Below, piece after piece: positions 35,963 through 49,038 of a stretch of 64,000 nt of DNA. The DNA comes from Ampelomyces quisqualis (Eukaryota; Ascomycota; Dothideomycetes; Pleosporales; Phaeosphaeriaceae): the NCBI GenBank assembly GCA_018398575.1, contig JAGTXZ010000003.1, forward strand, positions 620,001 to 684,000, read 5' to 3'. The position numbers and the translations under genes are program-made. The notes under the pieces were generated by a model. The model worked only from the letters and a program-made list of their open reading frames with translations. It searched no databases and was not told the origin of the DNA. Positions within the stretch are counted from its first letter, which is position 1. Every line of letters begins with the position of its first letter.

Positions 35963-38900
35963 CAATATACTCTAATAAGAGACGCCTAACAATCTACAGA
36001 GTAGAGTTACTAGCCTTAGCATCGCATAATAGGCTAAGACTATTTTAGCTAAGATTAAGAGGCGCTTTTTGAAACGTAATGTTAACTTTCTTAAGGTTAA
36101 ATCTAAATTTATAGGTAGACCTAGTCTTTCTATTCCTATTAAGAACAACGCAGTCTCTATATAGCTAGTGCCTAACACCTTAGAAGCGCTGTTAGAAGTA
36201 AACTATAACAAGTATTAGAATATATTAGACTGCCTTATAACTAAATCTAAGAAACTTCTTGCTAATAGCAGCTTAGTATTAGCTGTAGGTATTAGCTAAA
36301 ACTAAGTAAAGCGCAGTAACAGTTAACCTATATATAGTTAGGTTTAGGTTCAGAAGCTACCTTAGAAGCTAGTTAATAGGATCTTACACTTAAAAGGCTA
36401 TAGAGATAGAGATAACAGCTACTTTATAAGTAAAAAGATAGGGTAAGACTACTTAGTTTATTTCGCGAGCAATAAGAAATCAGGAGATATAGAAATAAGA
36501 GAAGTTACCTAACTAACTAAAGGGCTGTTAAAGCCTACCTACGTAGTAGAGTAAAAGAAGAAGAATCTAAAGAAGCAGCAGCTAGTCTAGAAGTTTAAGG
36601 CTAACGCCTAATTAGTTATCTAGCGTATCTTTAACACCCTAGTTCTATTACTACTTAAGACTGTTATTAGTAATATACTAGAGGTTAAAAAGAAGCTATT
36701 CTAAGCAAGCTATACGCTAGCTAAGTTTAAAGACCTTTTAGTTACTCTAACACGCTACATAACAGTTAAAAGCGCTAACAAAGACTTAGATAGAGACTAA
36801 CCTACTATAAGAGCTAGTATTAACTTACTAACCTAAAGCTTACTTCTAGACTACGTGCTAGTTAAGGCAGTAAACAGAAAAGTAAGTAAGTGCTTTAGTA
36901 TTAATACTAAACACTAGTTAGACCTAGAGATTAGCTAGATTAAAAGGCACATCTAACGCAATAAAGAACTAGGCCTTAAGCTTACTACTAACAAGGACTT
37001 CTGCAAGACTACTTACTGTTAGAGAGAGTATAATTAAGCCTTAGGCGTAGAGCACCTTAGGAGAGAGTACCTAAAAGTATCTATTGATATTAAGAAGACC
37101 TAGTTTCTTAGCCTTATTAACTCTAGCGCAAAGCTTAACACTATAAAAAGAGAAATAGTAGAACAAGCTATACTTCTAATTACGTCTCTACTAAAGAGTA
37201 TAAGAACTGTAAAAATAGTAGTAGTAAACAGTTTAACTAAAGGGTTCTTAGGCATTGTATAGAAAGTACCTATTACTATTAGGAGGATTAAAATCTGCAC
37301 CAGCTTCTTTATCCCTAAGGAGTGTACAAACCTAATTATCTTAGGCAATTCCTTTCTAACAGACGCTTAAGCCAGAATTAAGTACGCTACTAATAGGCTA
37401 ACCTACTACTAAATCTTTAGCAAAGATAGCAAATATAGTGCAAGATTTATATATATAAGAGGTAATTAGATTAACGCGCTAGCACTCTACTCTAGGCCTC
37501 TTATAGGAAACATTAGAGGAGTATAATTGCTAGCGTTTTACTCCTATCTAAACCCATTACACAGCTAGACTAGAACTATTAAATAAACTTAACACAGCTT
37601 TAAATAGACTCTAATACTCTAAGTAATAATTAGCTAGCAATAAAGTTAGTAACAGAGTAGCTCTAACAGAAATCTTTATTACTAATTATTTCCTTAGAAA
37701 CATAGTTCTTCTAGTAGCTAAGTGTAGGCACTATAGGCGCAGGACCTAATAGATCTATTATTATTAGTAACAGTGATAGAATGTATATACTTATTAGTAA
37801 TAGCGTAGGCTACTGCTCTTAAAATATTATAGCAAGTGTTATAAGGCAGCTCCCTTAGAGTCTTAGAATTAATATTAGTGCTAAGAGCTTCTAGGAGCAA
37901 GAGCTTAGTAAAACAACTAGTAAGAAGAAGTTACCTATTAAAGTAATAACAATTCAGCCAAAGCGCATAACTAATCTACAATTAAATAACATCTTCTTTA
38001 ACGTTAGTACTTTATATAAGCAAAAAGCTTAAAAGGTTTAGCTAGTAGATAACTTAGGATAGGCCCTAAGAGATATTAGTAGGTATAAAGATTAGAAAGA
38101 GCGTACGCGTATTTAACAAGTACTAAATAAGAAAAACGCTCTATTCTTAAGCTACTTTAAGCTATAATACGCAAAGTTCCCTAGAGGCACAAGGCTTACG
38201 CCTAAACGCCTATTAAAGATAAAGATCTCTCTAGACTTACTCCTATAAGAACAAGCTATGCTAGAGGAGCTACTATACTAATAAGAAGCTGCCCTAGCCT
38301 AAGACTTTAGCAAATTAGGATAAGTTAGCTATAAGGTAGTATCCTTAATTAAAATTAACACTATTTCTTATAAGGCGTAGCAAGCTAATTAGTTCCTTAT
38401 CCCCTAAAATCTTAGAGAAGTAGTAGTTAAAATAGTATAGAAATGTATAAACTAAGAGGCTCTTAAACTGTGCAAAAGCTAGTACTAAAACCTATAGTTT
38501 TTAGTAGCTAAGAAAGACAAAAGATATTAACTTATTAGTAACGCACAGAAGATTAATAAAGTTATAATTTGCAACGCAAACCTTCTACCTAATCTAGATA
38601 AATCTGTAGAAGATTTTACTAGTTGCGTAATTATAAGCTTACTTAACTTCTTCTTAGAATGTAACTAAGTAGAGCTACACAAGGACTTCTAAGACGTACT
38701 AGCGTTCTATACACCTATTAGACTAGTACACTAGTATACGCTACCTATAGGTAAAACAAATTTAGTTACTAAATTTATACGCGTTATAACTAAGATATGC
38801 TAAGATTATATTCTAGAACGCTATAGGCCTTACCTAGATAACGTTTGCATTAAGAGACTAAAGTTCTACTATAATAGAATAGAAATTAAACTAGGTATTA

Positions 38901-41085
38901 GAAAATACATTACAGAACACCTCTATAATATAGACACTATATTAGTAGATATTAAGCGTACAGAAGCTATAATATTAGGCTACAAATTAGACTTCTATTA
39001 TACGTCTATAGTTGTAGTAGGTTATTGTGTTAACGCTACCAGCTACTATCCTAACTACAAGAAAATTAAGAAAATACTCTCCTAGCTACCCTGCAAAGAC
39101 CAAAAGAACGTTTAAATGTTTATTAGTATATGCGTGTATTACAAAGTATAGATTAAGCGTTTTACTATTATTTTAGAGCTACTATTCTGCCTACTACGCA
39201 AGAATGCACCTTTTAAGTAGTCTTTAGAATAATAGAGCGCAATAAACAAATTAAAACACGCGCTATACTCTACGCTAGCATTTGTCTTTATCTCTTATAA
39301 CAAGCTGTTACTCCTAATTATTATTTCTGTTAATAGTAGTAAAAAGGGGTAGGGCGTAGTTCTTATACAGCTAGATCTAAAGGGTTATTAGCACTCTATC
39401 TAGTACAAAAGTAAGGTTTAGTCTAAATCTAAACAAAATTAGGACTTAGGAAAATACAAATGCAAAGCCCTGCTCCTAGCGCTAAAGAAGTTTTAGACTT
39501 ACTTGTATAGAGTAGAGTTTATTATAGAAACAGACGCAAAGACCCTAGTTGCACAGCTTTAGAAAAGTATAACTAACTTACTAGAAGCTCTTATTATATA
39601 GTAGCTGGCACTCCTTAATATATAGGAATTTAACATAGTTTATATTAAAGGCAAGAAAAACATAGTAGCTAACGTTCTTCTAAGAAGACCTAAGGAGCCA
39701 GAATAGAAGCTACCTAAGGAGCTAGAGAAGAATATTAAGGATTTTATTAACGCTTATTTAAATTGAGTATAGCTTACTATTACCCTATAGCTGCGCGTAT
39801 GCGATCTACGTTATAGAGTATATAAGGCTAATGTTAGTTTTAAGAAAAACCTGCTAGATAAAACCTATAGCAAAAAGTCTTAGGCTTAGGCTTATTAGAT
39901 TCTATTCTACTATTAGCCTAATAGTCTTTTAAGAGCTAAAATAAAAAAGTTTATAAGAAGAGCACTTAAATTAACAGTAAGAGAGAGGCACCTATTCTTA
40001 ATACTAACTAGAAGGCGCCTACTATAGCAAATTATAGACAAACCTAATAAACGTTTAGCTATTATTAAAGCTATACACAATATATTAGGCTACTAAGGGA
40101 AAGAAGGCATATAGCGCAAGGTATAGGCGCATTATTATTAGGAAGGATAATATAAGGATATTAAGTCCTACGTTAAGTTATACCTAGAGTGTTAAGTATA
40201 CGCCTTAGTAATAGTTTAAGAGAAACTCTAGCTAATAATCTCTCTAATAATACTCTTTGGCTAGATATTAATAGACGTAGTCTATATACCTCTAGCTAGA
40301 GGCAAGAAGTTTCTTGTAGTAGCCTAATATACTATAACGTAGTAGGTTAAAGCTAAAGCCCTATTAAACGTAGACTTAGTATCTATTGTTAAGTTTCTAG
40401 AATAAAAAGTCTTCTGTTAATAGAGCCTACTACCTAAAATTTCAGTTAATAGAGGCTCTAAAAACAAGCATCTACTAATTAACCTACAACAGTAGTTTAG
40501 AATCTATAGAGTAGTAGCTAGTGCCTATTATTTACAGGGTTAAGGCTTAATTAAACAAGGATACGCGCTAATAGTAAATACTTTAAAGAAGCTTAGTAGA
40601 ATATAGGTTAACAACTTAGACTGCGTTCTATAGGCTAATTAGACTAGTATTAAGCGTGCAACTAGAAAAACCCTAGCGTTCCTTATATATAGTTGCAAGT
40701 ACGTACTGCCTATTAAATTGTGTATACTAACCTAGCAGACTCTACTCTAGAAGGAAGTAACTAATACAGCTTTGCTCTTAGCTATAAGGGCTTGTTAATT
40801 TAAAAAGAGAGATATTAGACTATAAGAGTCTATTGCTAAAACTATCTAACTAAGAAATAATAACAAGGACTACTTTAATAAGAGTAGAGTTACGTAGACA
40901 GATAAGTTAAAGGTTAGTAACATAGTGTTACTAAGAGATTCCTACTACAATAACAACTAATTAGTGCTTAGTAAGTTTCTTCTAAAATAGCAAGAGCTAT
41001 TTAGAATACATAAAGTTAGAGAAAAGGGCTAGTATAACCTTAAGGAGCTTAATAGAGCACTGTTTTAAAGCTACACGCTAGGTAA
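35963..41085 (+). pseudogene. Gy-D gag end, protease, RT, RNase H, integrase
   Basis: This continues the Gy-D polyprotein after Co-A. The protease region near 37270-37380 reads CTSFFIPKECTNLIILGNSF. RT spans 38500-39150 with VAKKDKRYQLI (about 38500), LPIGKTNLVTKF and the catalytic box YLDN at 38831-38842 (first Asp kept, second lost). RNase H is at 39300-39760 (IISVNSSKKGQGVVLIQL; ETDAKTLVAQL). Integrase runs from 40070 (AIIKAIHNILG) through LIDVVYIPLARGKKF (about 40270) and VVASAYYLQGQGLI (about 40510) to 41085, where Gy-E interrupts it; it resumes at 47633. Stops are TAG/TAA. Confidence 0.88.
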
Positions 41086-41272
41086 TGTAATAGGCTAGGC
41101 TTTGCCTAGCCCTTTGCCTTCTTAGAAAGAGCTTAGTCTAGCCTTACTACCTCTTTATAGACTAGCACGCACAGAGGGTATATAAACCTCTTCTGTAACT
41201 AGTAGAGAAGCTTAAGAAATACAACTCTTTCTAGTACCTTATTGTTCTATCTTTGCAGGCTAGCCTATAACA
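41086..41272 (+). repeat. Gy-E 5' LTR (187 bp)
   Basis: It starts TGTAATAGGC and ends CTATAACA. A clear TATA box, TATATAAA, lies at 41179-41186, followed by CT-rich sequence, as in an LTR promoter. The same box is at 47534-47541 in the 3' LTR. Confidence 0.93.
41179..41186 (+). promoter_or_regulatory. TATA box in the Gy-E LTR
   Basis: TATATAAA in context GGGTATATAAACC is unmutated in both LTR copies. It is a likely core promoter for the genomic RNA of Gy-E. Confidence 0.6.
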
Positions 41273-41529
41273 GTTATATTCCTTTCTAATACAACAACAA
41301 CTGTAGAATAGCTCTATCTAACTAACACTCTAACACTAAGTTAAAGCCTAAAGGGCAGGAGTCTTAAACTAACCTTTAGGCTTGCTGTGCTCTGTTAGAC
41401 AGTTGCCTTTAAGCTATAGAGAACTAAATTAACGCCCTAGGGACAGTACTCTAGTCCCTTGTTACTTAACTTACAAACTCTTCTTCCCCCTCTTTAGCCC
41501 CTACGCTAAACCCCCCTTTAGTACCTTAC

Positions 41530-42470
41530 TATACGTAAACTACTAGAAATTTAACGCTTACTTCTTCTGCTCTTCTTCTAGTCTAACGTAAGCTACTACC
41601 TCTAGGCAACCTGTTTTTAGGTAACAAGTCTTGCTTTACTGCCTAGGAGGTTACTATAACCTACAAGCTTAAGACTAACTCTGCTTTTATTAGAAGCGCC
41701 TAGGACTAATACACTTTTATTTAGGCTAACTTGTTACTAAAGGTCTAACAGAAAGTTGCCCTCTACTACGCTAGCAGAAGAGAGGTAGGTAATTAGGACC
41801 TTGTAAACTTTATAAAATATTTTAATTTCTGCTATAGAGATAAGCATAGTAAGGAACGTACTTAAGCAGTTTTAGAGAGGCTGCGCTAGGCTAGGAAGGA
41901 GTCTTTTGCTAACTTCTTTCTATACTTTAAGTCTCTCTTCTTGCAATATAGAGGGGCAACGTAAGATAATAAATAGCAACTTAACAAATTACAATACGCT
42001 CTAAACTACTCCCTGTAACAAGTTGCCCTTTACTGTAGCGTTTTCTGTACTAATTACAACTAGGCAGTAGTAGAGTATTAATCTATTGCAATTAACTTAG
42101 AAACTGTAGCTATTAAAGAGTATTAACACTTGTATACAAAAGAAGAGACCTAGGTAAAGAGGGACTTAGACAGAGACGTTAAGATAGTAATAGTGTCTGC
42201 AGTTAGTATAGGTTTAGAGACAAAAGAATAGGTTAAGGCCTAGTAAGCGAATGGTGCAGGCTAACTTTAGTTAAAAAACTAGGTCCTTAAGGGGCTCTAC
42301 AAGCAGCGTTGTAATAGTAATTTATATACGTATTGCAGTAAGTAAGGACACTACGTGCAGGGCTGTTTAAACGCAGTATAGATCTACGCTATTAGCGCTT
42401 TGCGTAGCGCAAAAGCTCTAATAAAGATTTTAAAAAACTAGTAGCTTCTACCTTCTTAAAGGGATAGAGG
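41530..42470 (+). pseudogene. Gy-E gag
   Basis: This is a degraded Gag. The core region (about 41640-42240) is helical and charged. The zinc knuckle at 42325-42366 reads YTYCSK-GHYVQGC, the pattern CxxC-x3-GH-x4-C with the first Cys mutated to Tyr and one stop inside. The leader 41273-41530 shows no ORF, and no tRNA match that I can name follows the LTR. Confidence 0.8.
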
Positions 42471-42499
42471 CGCCTCTTAAATAGCGTTAGTAGAGGAGA

Positions 42500-45400
42500 C
42501 AAGGAACAAGAGACGCTACTTAACTACCTTAATAGTAACCTATTTCTTGTTCTACTATTACTAGATAGCGCTACTAATATTAACGCCTTAGTAGATATAG
42601 GATATAAGTGTTACAGCGCTATTAACGCTGCGCTAGTAGATAGGATAAAGGTACACACTACTAATATTCTGCTATAATGCCTAAAGTAGGCTGCTACAGA
42701 TAGTACGCCTACGCTAATTACTTAAATTGCGTTCCTAGACTACAATATTAATAGTTAGCAATTACAATTAGTTACTTACTTAGTCTTTAGCTTTACTTAT
42801 AACTTAATCTTAGAGAAACTATAGCTAGCCTGCAAAGAGGTAGCTATTTACGCAACTAATAGCACAATAACTATTAAGTAGGCTAGGAACTTACTAGTAA
42901 AAGAAAAGGCCTACTACACTATCCTACTACTTCTAAAAGAGATTAGCGCTACTAAGGTAATATAGGAGTTTTATAACTATTCTAAGTTATAAAAGCGCTG
43001 TACTATGTTTGCTGTAACTAGTATTTACACTATAACAAACATATTAAGCAAGTTACCTAAGAAGCAGACATTTATAACCTTACTTTTGCTATAGATCTTA
43101 GACTTTACAGATGTTTTTAACAAACGTTCTGCCTCTAGTCTACTTTTGCATAGAGGCTAGATAGACTATTACATCTAACTCTAACTAAGCAAGAATAAAA
43201 AGACTCTAGACCTCTCTTAGAGTCTGTTGTACTCTATACCTTGCAATTAGCTAATAGAGCTGTAATAGTAAGTTACAGACCTCTTAGATAAAGGCTAGAT
43301 CTGCGCTAGCTTCTCTGCAGCAGAGGCTCTAGTCTTGCTAGTAAAGAAGGCTTTAGGTGTATAGCGCCTCTATATTAACTACTAAACCCTAAACAAAATT
43401 ACAAAGGTAGATTAATACTTACTTTTATTAATTAAAGAAACGCTTTGTACACTCTCTTAGGCAAGGTAGTTTACAAAGGTTAATGTTTGCTTAGCCTTCT
43501 ACTAGATAAAGGTTGCAGTAGAAGATAAGTACTTTATAGCATTTTGTACATACTTTAGCCTCTTTAAGTAGCTTGTCTGTCCTATAGAACTCTCTGGTGT
43601 ACCTTCTTCTTTTTAGCGTTACATTAATACTACTCTTAAAGAAACACTAGAAGACTTTGCTATAGTATACCTAGATAATGTACTTATCTACTCTAGCAGT
43701 TTACTTAAAAACTACTATAGTAAAGTACAACAGGTCCTCTAACTTCTCTGTAACGCTTGTCTGTACCTAGACCTTAAGAAGTGTGCTTTTATAATAAAGA
43801 TAGTTAAGTATCTAAGATATATTATTAAGGCAGAATAGGCTGTCTAGCTAAACTCTGCTAAGGTATAGGCTATTATAGAATAGGAGCCCTTAACATCCTC
43901 TTAAGAAGTCTAGAGTTTCCTTAGGTTTGCTAACTTCTACAGAAACTTTGTGCCAAATTTCTCTAGCGTTATAGCTCTCTTGCATGCGTTAACAAAGAAG
44001 AACGCTACCTTTCTATAGACAACTAAAGCGCAATACGCGTTTAACTGCTTAAAGCGTATCTTTAGCTTAAAACTAGTTCTAACTTAGTAGAACCTTGCGC
44101 AGCCTATAGTAGTAGAAGTAAATAGCTCTAGAAGTGCTCTTAAAAAGTACCTCTTGCAAGATATTAATAAGGTGCTTTACTCTATTATATACTACTCTAC
44201 ATTCTTGTTACTAGTATAACGCAACTATACTATCTATAATAAGAAGCTAACAGCAGTTGTTAAATACCTTAAAGCATAGACGCTAGAGCTTTAAAGTGTC
44301 TACAAGCTATTTACTATTCTTATAGACTATAAGAATCTAAAATACTTTACAACTATATAACTGCTTACAGAGCAATAACAACGTTAGTTAGAACTGCTAT
44401 CTAAATTCTACTTTTACTTTTAGTACTGCTTAGAACGCTTTGCTACTTATCTAGACGCGCTAAGCTAGCGTAAGCAGAATGCATAGAGTTATATACTGTA
44501 ACTAGGGCGCATTATAACTCTACTCTCTGTCTAGTCTGCGTCTACATAGCTCTATAAGAGAGACTATCTACTTCTCCTAGAAGATCTTTTCTTTTTAGAC
44601 TAGCACATATAAGAGCTTTAGGATAAGGCTATATACTAGAATAAGACATATTAAGCCTATCTGCAAGCAGTATATTAGAGCGCTAGAGTATTTCTATTAG
44701 AGGCTAAGACAAATTAATAAGTTAGTAACTGTAATGTCTTTGCGTATAGCGCGCTTTAGTAAAGAGGCGTAATATAGCTACTAAGGTAGAAACTACTTAC
44801 TATAACAGTTATTTAGCAAGCATATAACTTAAACTTAGCTAGTTACTTAGGCAAAAATAGAACGTTTTAGATCTTGCGTAGAGACTATTATTAGGATAGA
44901 ATAGCTGCAGACGTTGCTTAGTTTGTCTGTAACTGTTATTGTTACAGAGCTTACGTGTCTTACCTCTAATAACAAGGTCTTCTATAGCTAATCCTAGTTG
45001 CAGACTAATACTAGGCCTAAATCTCTATAGATTTTATAGTAAATCTTCTATAAGCTTGCGAAGCCTTTTTCTAATATCTCTTAGTTATTACTAATAGGCT
45101 GTCTAAATACGTGCAACTAGAAGCTATGCTGTTAATAAAGGCTAAAGAGTGTACAGAGCAATTTAAAGAAGTCTAGTAGTAGTTCTATAGTTTCCTAAGT
45201 AGTATAATTAGCGACTGCAGCTTAGACTAGCTAGGAGGATTCTAGAAAACTCTGTGCAAGCTTATTAGAGTTAAACAACTTCTGTCTACAGCACACTATC
45301 TTTAAACTAATAGTAGTACAGAATAAGCTAATTAAGAAGTATAATTAGTCCTAAGAGTTATAATAAACCTTTTCTAAACAAATTAGCTCTAGTGCCTTGC

Positions 45401-46100
45401 TACTTGCTAGCTAGCGCTTAACAACAGAAACTCCTCTGCAACTAGTGTTAGCTTAAATTTACTACTAAACAGATATAATATACTGCCTATCTAGCCTAAG
45501 TATATTTAATAAGTATCTTGTATAATAGTAAAGAAGAGGGCTGTTTAGTTTGTGCGCTACCTACAAGAAGGAATAGAAATAGCCTAAGTAGCAATCTTAT
45601 ATACTTAGCAGAAATAATAAGAGGCTATAGATTAGGTACGTTAACTAGCGCGCTAATATTAGGTTAGAGATAAGGTGTAGTTCTTAATAAGAAACGTTAA
45701 AACAGTATAGTAAAGCAGAAAGTTAGACTAGCTACAAGTAAAGTACACTATAGTAGCTGTACTAACGCTACTTATAATTACTTTAGATTTACTAGGAAGC
45801 CTTTATAAAACAGTGAATGTTAACTTTGTTAAACTAGCCTCTAAAGACCTACTCCTAAGCTAAGTCTTCTAAGACTCTAGACTAAGACTAGCGCTAGAAC
45901 TAGAAGATAAGGATAAAGATCTGCGCGAATAAGAAGTAGAAGAAATACTCTAAGAGAAAAACGCATAAGGCTGTAACAAGAAACAAGTGCTAGTTAAGTA
46001 GAAGAGATAGCTTATACTATTATAGCACCTAAAGAAGAACTTTCTTAATATAAAAGCACTTTATACATTTAAAGGCAACTAGACAAAGTGTTTACAAGGT
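42500..46100 (+). pseudogene. Gy-E pol: protease, RT, RNase H, integrase, chromodomain
   Basis: This is the polyprotein of a chromovirus. The protease region near 42560-42620 reads LLDSATNINALVDIG. RT includes CPIELSGVPSSFQRYINTTL (about 43580-43640) and the catalytic box YLDN at 43668-43679. RNase H follows at about 44100-44350 (YNKKLTAVVKYLK). The integrase core has ISIDFIVNLL near 45021-45050 and degraded ITNRLSKYV and NSSTEQANQE motifs. A chromodomain lies at about 45932-46075 (EVEEILQEK, KQVLVK-KRQL). Only TAG/TAA stops interrupt. Confidence 0.9.
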
Positions 46101-46299
46101 AACATTACTTAAGAGATAACAAGCACACAAATTTAGAGCTACGTAGGCTATAGAAAATTTATTTTAGGCTCTAAAGGAGTAACTATCTAGGGATAGCTAG
46201 GCTCTTACAGAAGACTCTAAGAAGTTAGCCTAAGGGCACAACAAAGACACAACAGCTTAGGCTTAATTTCTAACAAAGGGTAACTTATTATTATTAGAG

Positions 46300-47146
46300 G
46301 ACATAGAGTAGTAATAGTAGTAACAGAGCAGGCCTAAGAAGCTATTGCTAAAGCCTGCAAGCAACACTGCGCGTAGCTTAAAGTAAGAAGAGATAAGAGT
46401 AGCAGCAAGAGCAGCGCAGAAGAGGGCTTTACGTAATCTTTAGTTAGTAAACTTGCAGACAGAAGGCAGGCTAGCTACTACTTACGTTCTAGTTAGCTAT
46501 AATCTTACGCTGTAACGCTATTATCTCTTGCATTCCTTAGCCTAACATATTTAGAGCAGGAACTAGGTTATTTACCTAGTTCCTGCAGCTAGGTGTTGTA
46601 ACAACAAGAGATAACAACAGAGTATTAGAGGTAGAGCTAAAGGCTAAGGCTGTTACGCTACTGTTCTAAGTAAGCTAGTAAGCTGCCTTAAAGTTAAGCT
46701 TAGCGTTATAGAACTATAGTAAGTTAGAAGAACAGTTACAGAATAGGTGTAGCTAGAAAACTACTTACAGCCTTTAAGTACGTAAGAGCGCGCATGCTAG
46801 CCTTCTTAACGTACACCTCTGCATTCTTACTGTTAGTAACAAGCTTATAGGCCTTAAGGGCTACGCAAAGGGCTAGATGCGCAGAGAGCTAGCCTGTAAA
46901 AAACTTATAACAGTATTTTACTGTGTAACAGAAGCTGCACTTCTTACTACTATTTTACACACAGTTAATATAGCTGCAAACTGCGTACTTCTTAACGCAT
47001 AATAAGTAGTTAAACTATACGCACTTTAGCGTTGCAGCCTTATTATTAGAGTTACTAGTTACTTTATAACTACTTGCATAGCAACAGTGCCTTAAGGGCG
47101 TAACAGAGTTAGAGAAAAGGCGCTTAGAGCGCGCAGGAAACAACAT
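46300..47146 (-). pseudogene. antisense Cys-rich ORF in the Gy-E tail
   Basis: This minus-strand frame starts at ATG 47146-47144 (MLFPARSKRLFSNSVTPL). It runs about 40 codons without a stop and then on with only TAG/TAA interruptions. A dense Cys cluster lies at about 47040-46905: CVKKYAVCSYINC, then KKCSFCYTVKYCYK. That gives two CxxC/CxxxC pairs about ten residues apart, followed by a helical segment (AHLALCVALKAYKLVTNSKN). The start is about 295 bp inside the 3' LTR, opposite to pol. It is the clearest member of the antisense group. It could bind zinc; function unknown. Confidence 0.62.
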
Positions 47147-47440
47147 TAGGAAGTAATTAACAGGTTAATTATTAGAGAAGTAGGTATAGTTAGTGTGCAG
47201 TCTAGGCGTAGTCTAAAGGTAAGAAGGAAGACTAAAGAAAGATAGTGTTAGTAGTGCAAGAACTAGGACAGAGCTAGCTAAGCGCTAATATAAAATTATA
47301 GTAAGTATATAGATATACGCGTACAGCAGGCAGCTAGGCAATAAGTAGTGCTAGAACAACCTTAGCTTGTCTTTGCAACGCAATTGCTATATTACAATAA
47401 CGCAGGCTTCTATATTAAGAGGAGAGTAAGTAAAGAAGTA

Positions 47441-47627
47441 TATAATAGGCTGGACTTTGCCTAGCCTTTTGCCTTCTTAGAAAGAGCTTAGTCTAGCCTT
47501 ACTACCTCTTTATAGACTAGCACGCACAGAGGGTATATAAACCTCTTCTGTAACTAGTAGAGAAGCTTAAGGAATACAACTCTTTCTAGCACCTTATTAT
47601 TCTATCTTTGCGGGCTAGCCTATAACA
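47441..47627 (+). repeat. Gy-E 3' LTR (187 bp)
   Basis: It starts TATAATAGGC (TG mutated to TA) after the purine tract AAGAGGAGAGTAAGTAAAGAAG and ends CTATAACA, followed by GGTAA. Confidence 0.93.
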
Positions 47628-47865
47628 GGTAACAGGTTAAGGAAATTCTATTAGCGCACTAAAATAGAACTAAAGCTTATTAACTAGAGCCTATCTACTA
47701 ACATAACTAAAGACTAGGCGCTCCCTAGCTATAGGCAGGACACTCTACAACTAGTAGGAGAATTAGTAGCGCGCTAGTGCTCTAAGAGGCTTAAGAACAC
47801 TACTAAGGTAGATAAGAATAAAAATTTAGATTTAGAACAATTAGCAGAGACGCGCTAAAGAGCTG
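47628..47865 (+). pseudogene. Gy-D integrase C-terminal end
   Basis: After the GGTAA duplicate the Gy-D pol frame resumes with RLRKFY and IELKLINQSLS and ends in Lys/Asp/Glu-rich sequence near 47860. It matches 60290-60540 of copy 2 in reverse. No chromodomain follows. Confidence 0.75.
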
Positions 47866-48090
47866 TTAGAGTGCGCATTGTTAAAAACCTAAACTTTAAC
47901 AAATCTAAATATAAAGTTGTTAGAATAGCTTTAAAGTATCTACAAGAACAAAAATAGATAGCAAAGAAAAGTATATAACAGACGCAGTTTATAATAATTC
48001 TACTAGCTATTAGAAGTAACACTGTTAAAACTAGCCTATATATTTACTATTTAGAAGCTATATTAGCGCTACGCTACAAGGCATATAAGC

Positions 48091-49038
48091 CTAAACTTCT
48101 AAATATACTAAAGCTTTAGAAGAAGCAGCAGCATTATTGCTAGCATTAACAGGTATATTAACGTTAACCTCTATCTTATCTCTATTATTAATATTATTTT
48201 TAGTAACAGTATCTATAGACTTGCTAGCCTTACCTTTAGACCTAGATTTAGAATCTAGTTTAACAGCCTAACTAGGATTAAAATTAGAGTTACTATTATT
48301 AGAAAGCTCTAGTAGCTCTTTAGTTACGTAAGACTTTCTACTGTAATAGCTCTTGTTATTAGCTATATTACACAGCAGCCTATTCTAAATAAACAAACTC
48401 TAATTAAACCTTATAGTAGCCTAGCAGGTTAAAACAAAAAACTAAGAATAAGACGTATATTCTCTAACTCTCTATACAGTATAAATAGGTAGCGTTAGCA
48501 GGATGTTGCAAGCGTTAAGGCTATTTTAATTAACAGATTACTTTAAATTACCTAAGTTACTACAATGTTAGCGCAATTCTAAATAAGGTTCTAGAAAAAA
48601 GTGTTTCTAAACAGGACTTAGTAACTTACCTATATAAGAACAAGCCTAAAAGCCTATATTATAGAAGTAGTTAGTATAAGTACTATAGAGCAGCTGCTTA
48701 CTATTATAGACAATACTGTAATACTTGCTAAAAGCGTATTTACAATTACCTATTACGTAGTAGCTATAAGGCTAAATGTTATACTAGCTTAGGTCTAGGT
48801 ATATATAGGTAGACTAACTATAATATAGAATAAGTGTAGCTAGGTTATTCTTAAGAAAGTTGTAGCTTATACCTAAGCAGAAGTAATTCTTAACTAAGAT
48901 TCTAGTAGTCTTTATATTAAAGGAGTTAAACTAAATAGCTAGTATATATCTACCTTTTTCTATAAGCTTAGAAGATAGGGCGCAGTTAACAAGCAGTAAA
49001 GAAAGGCTTTTTCTGTTAGTTTTAACCTTAAAAAGCAT
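48091..49038 (-). pseudogene. antisense ORF-B of Gy-D copy 1 (Cys cluster, one intron)
   Basis: This is the minus-strand counterpart of 59109-60056. It starts at ATG 49038-49036. Exon 1 ends with the Cys cluster at about 48790-48635. A 78 bp GT-AG intron (48629-48552, donor GTAAGT, CTAAC branch sequence, acceptor TTAG) keeps the frame. Exon 2 ends at TAG 48093-48091 after a Ser/Asn/Lys-rich tail. See the copy 2 entry for the protein description. Stops elsewhere are TAG/TAA. Confidence 0.6.

Larger units (their letters stand above)
41086..47627 (+). mobile_element. Gy-E, complete gypsy chromovirus (6.5 kb)
   Basis: This LTR retrotransposon has two 187 bp LTRs and a 5 bp target duplication GGTAA (41081-41085 and 47628-47632). 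The empty site survives in Gy-D copy 2 near 60510-60540 (reversed), where the pol reading runs through. The two LTRs differ at about eight positions, all transitions. Internal order: gag, protease, RT, RNase H, integrase, chromodomain, antisense ORF. Confidence 0.95.

Noticed and set aside
37100..37348. 82-codon hydrophobic minus-strand frame and similar membrane-like frames (11683-11868, 35972-36178, 60104-60292)
   Set aside because: They lie opposite to or inside retroelement coding sequence. Leu/Ile-rich translations arise on the complement of AG-rich DNA depleted of TGR words.
37718..37900. 60-codon minus-strand frame, paired with 63700-63882 in the inverted copy, as a conserved small gene
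   Set aside because: It overlaps the Gy-D pol frame between protease and RT. Its conservation is explained by the two copies being the same element. I cannot exclude an antisense peptide but see no motif, neighbour or start context for it.
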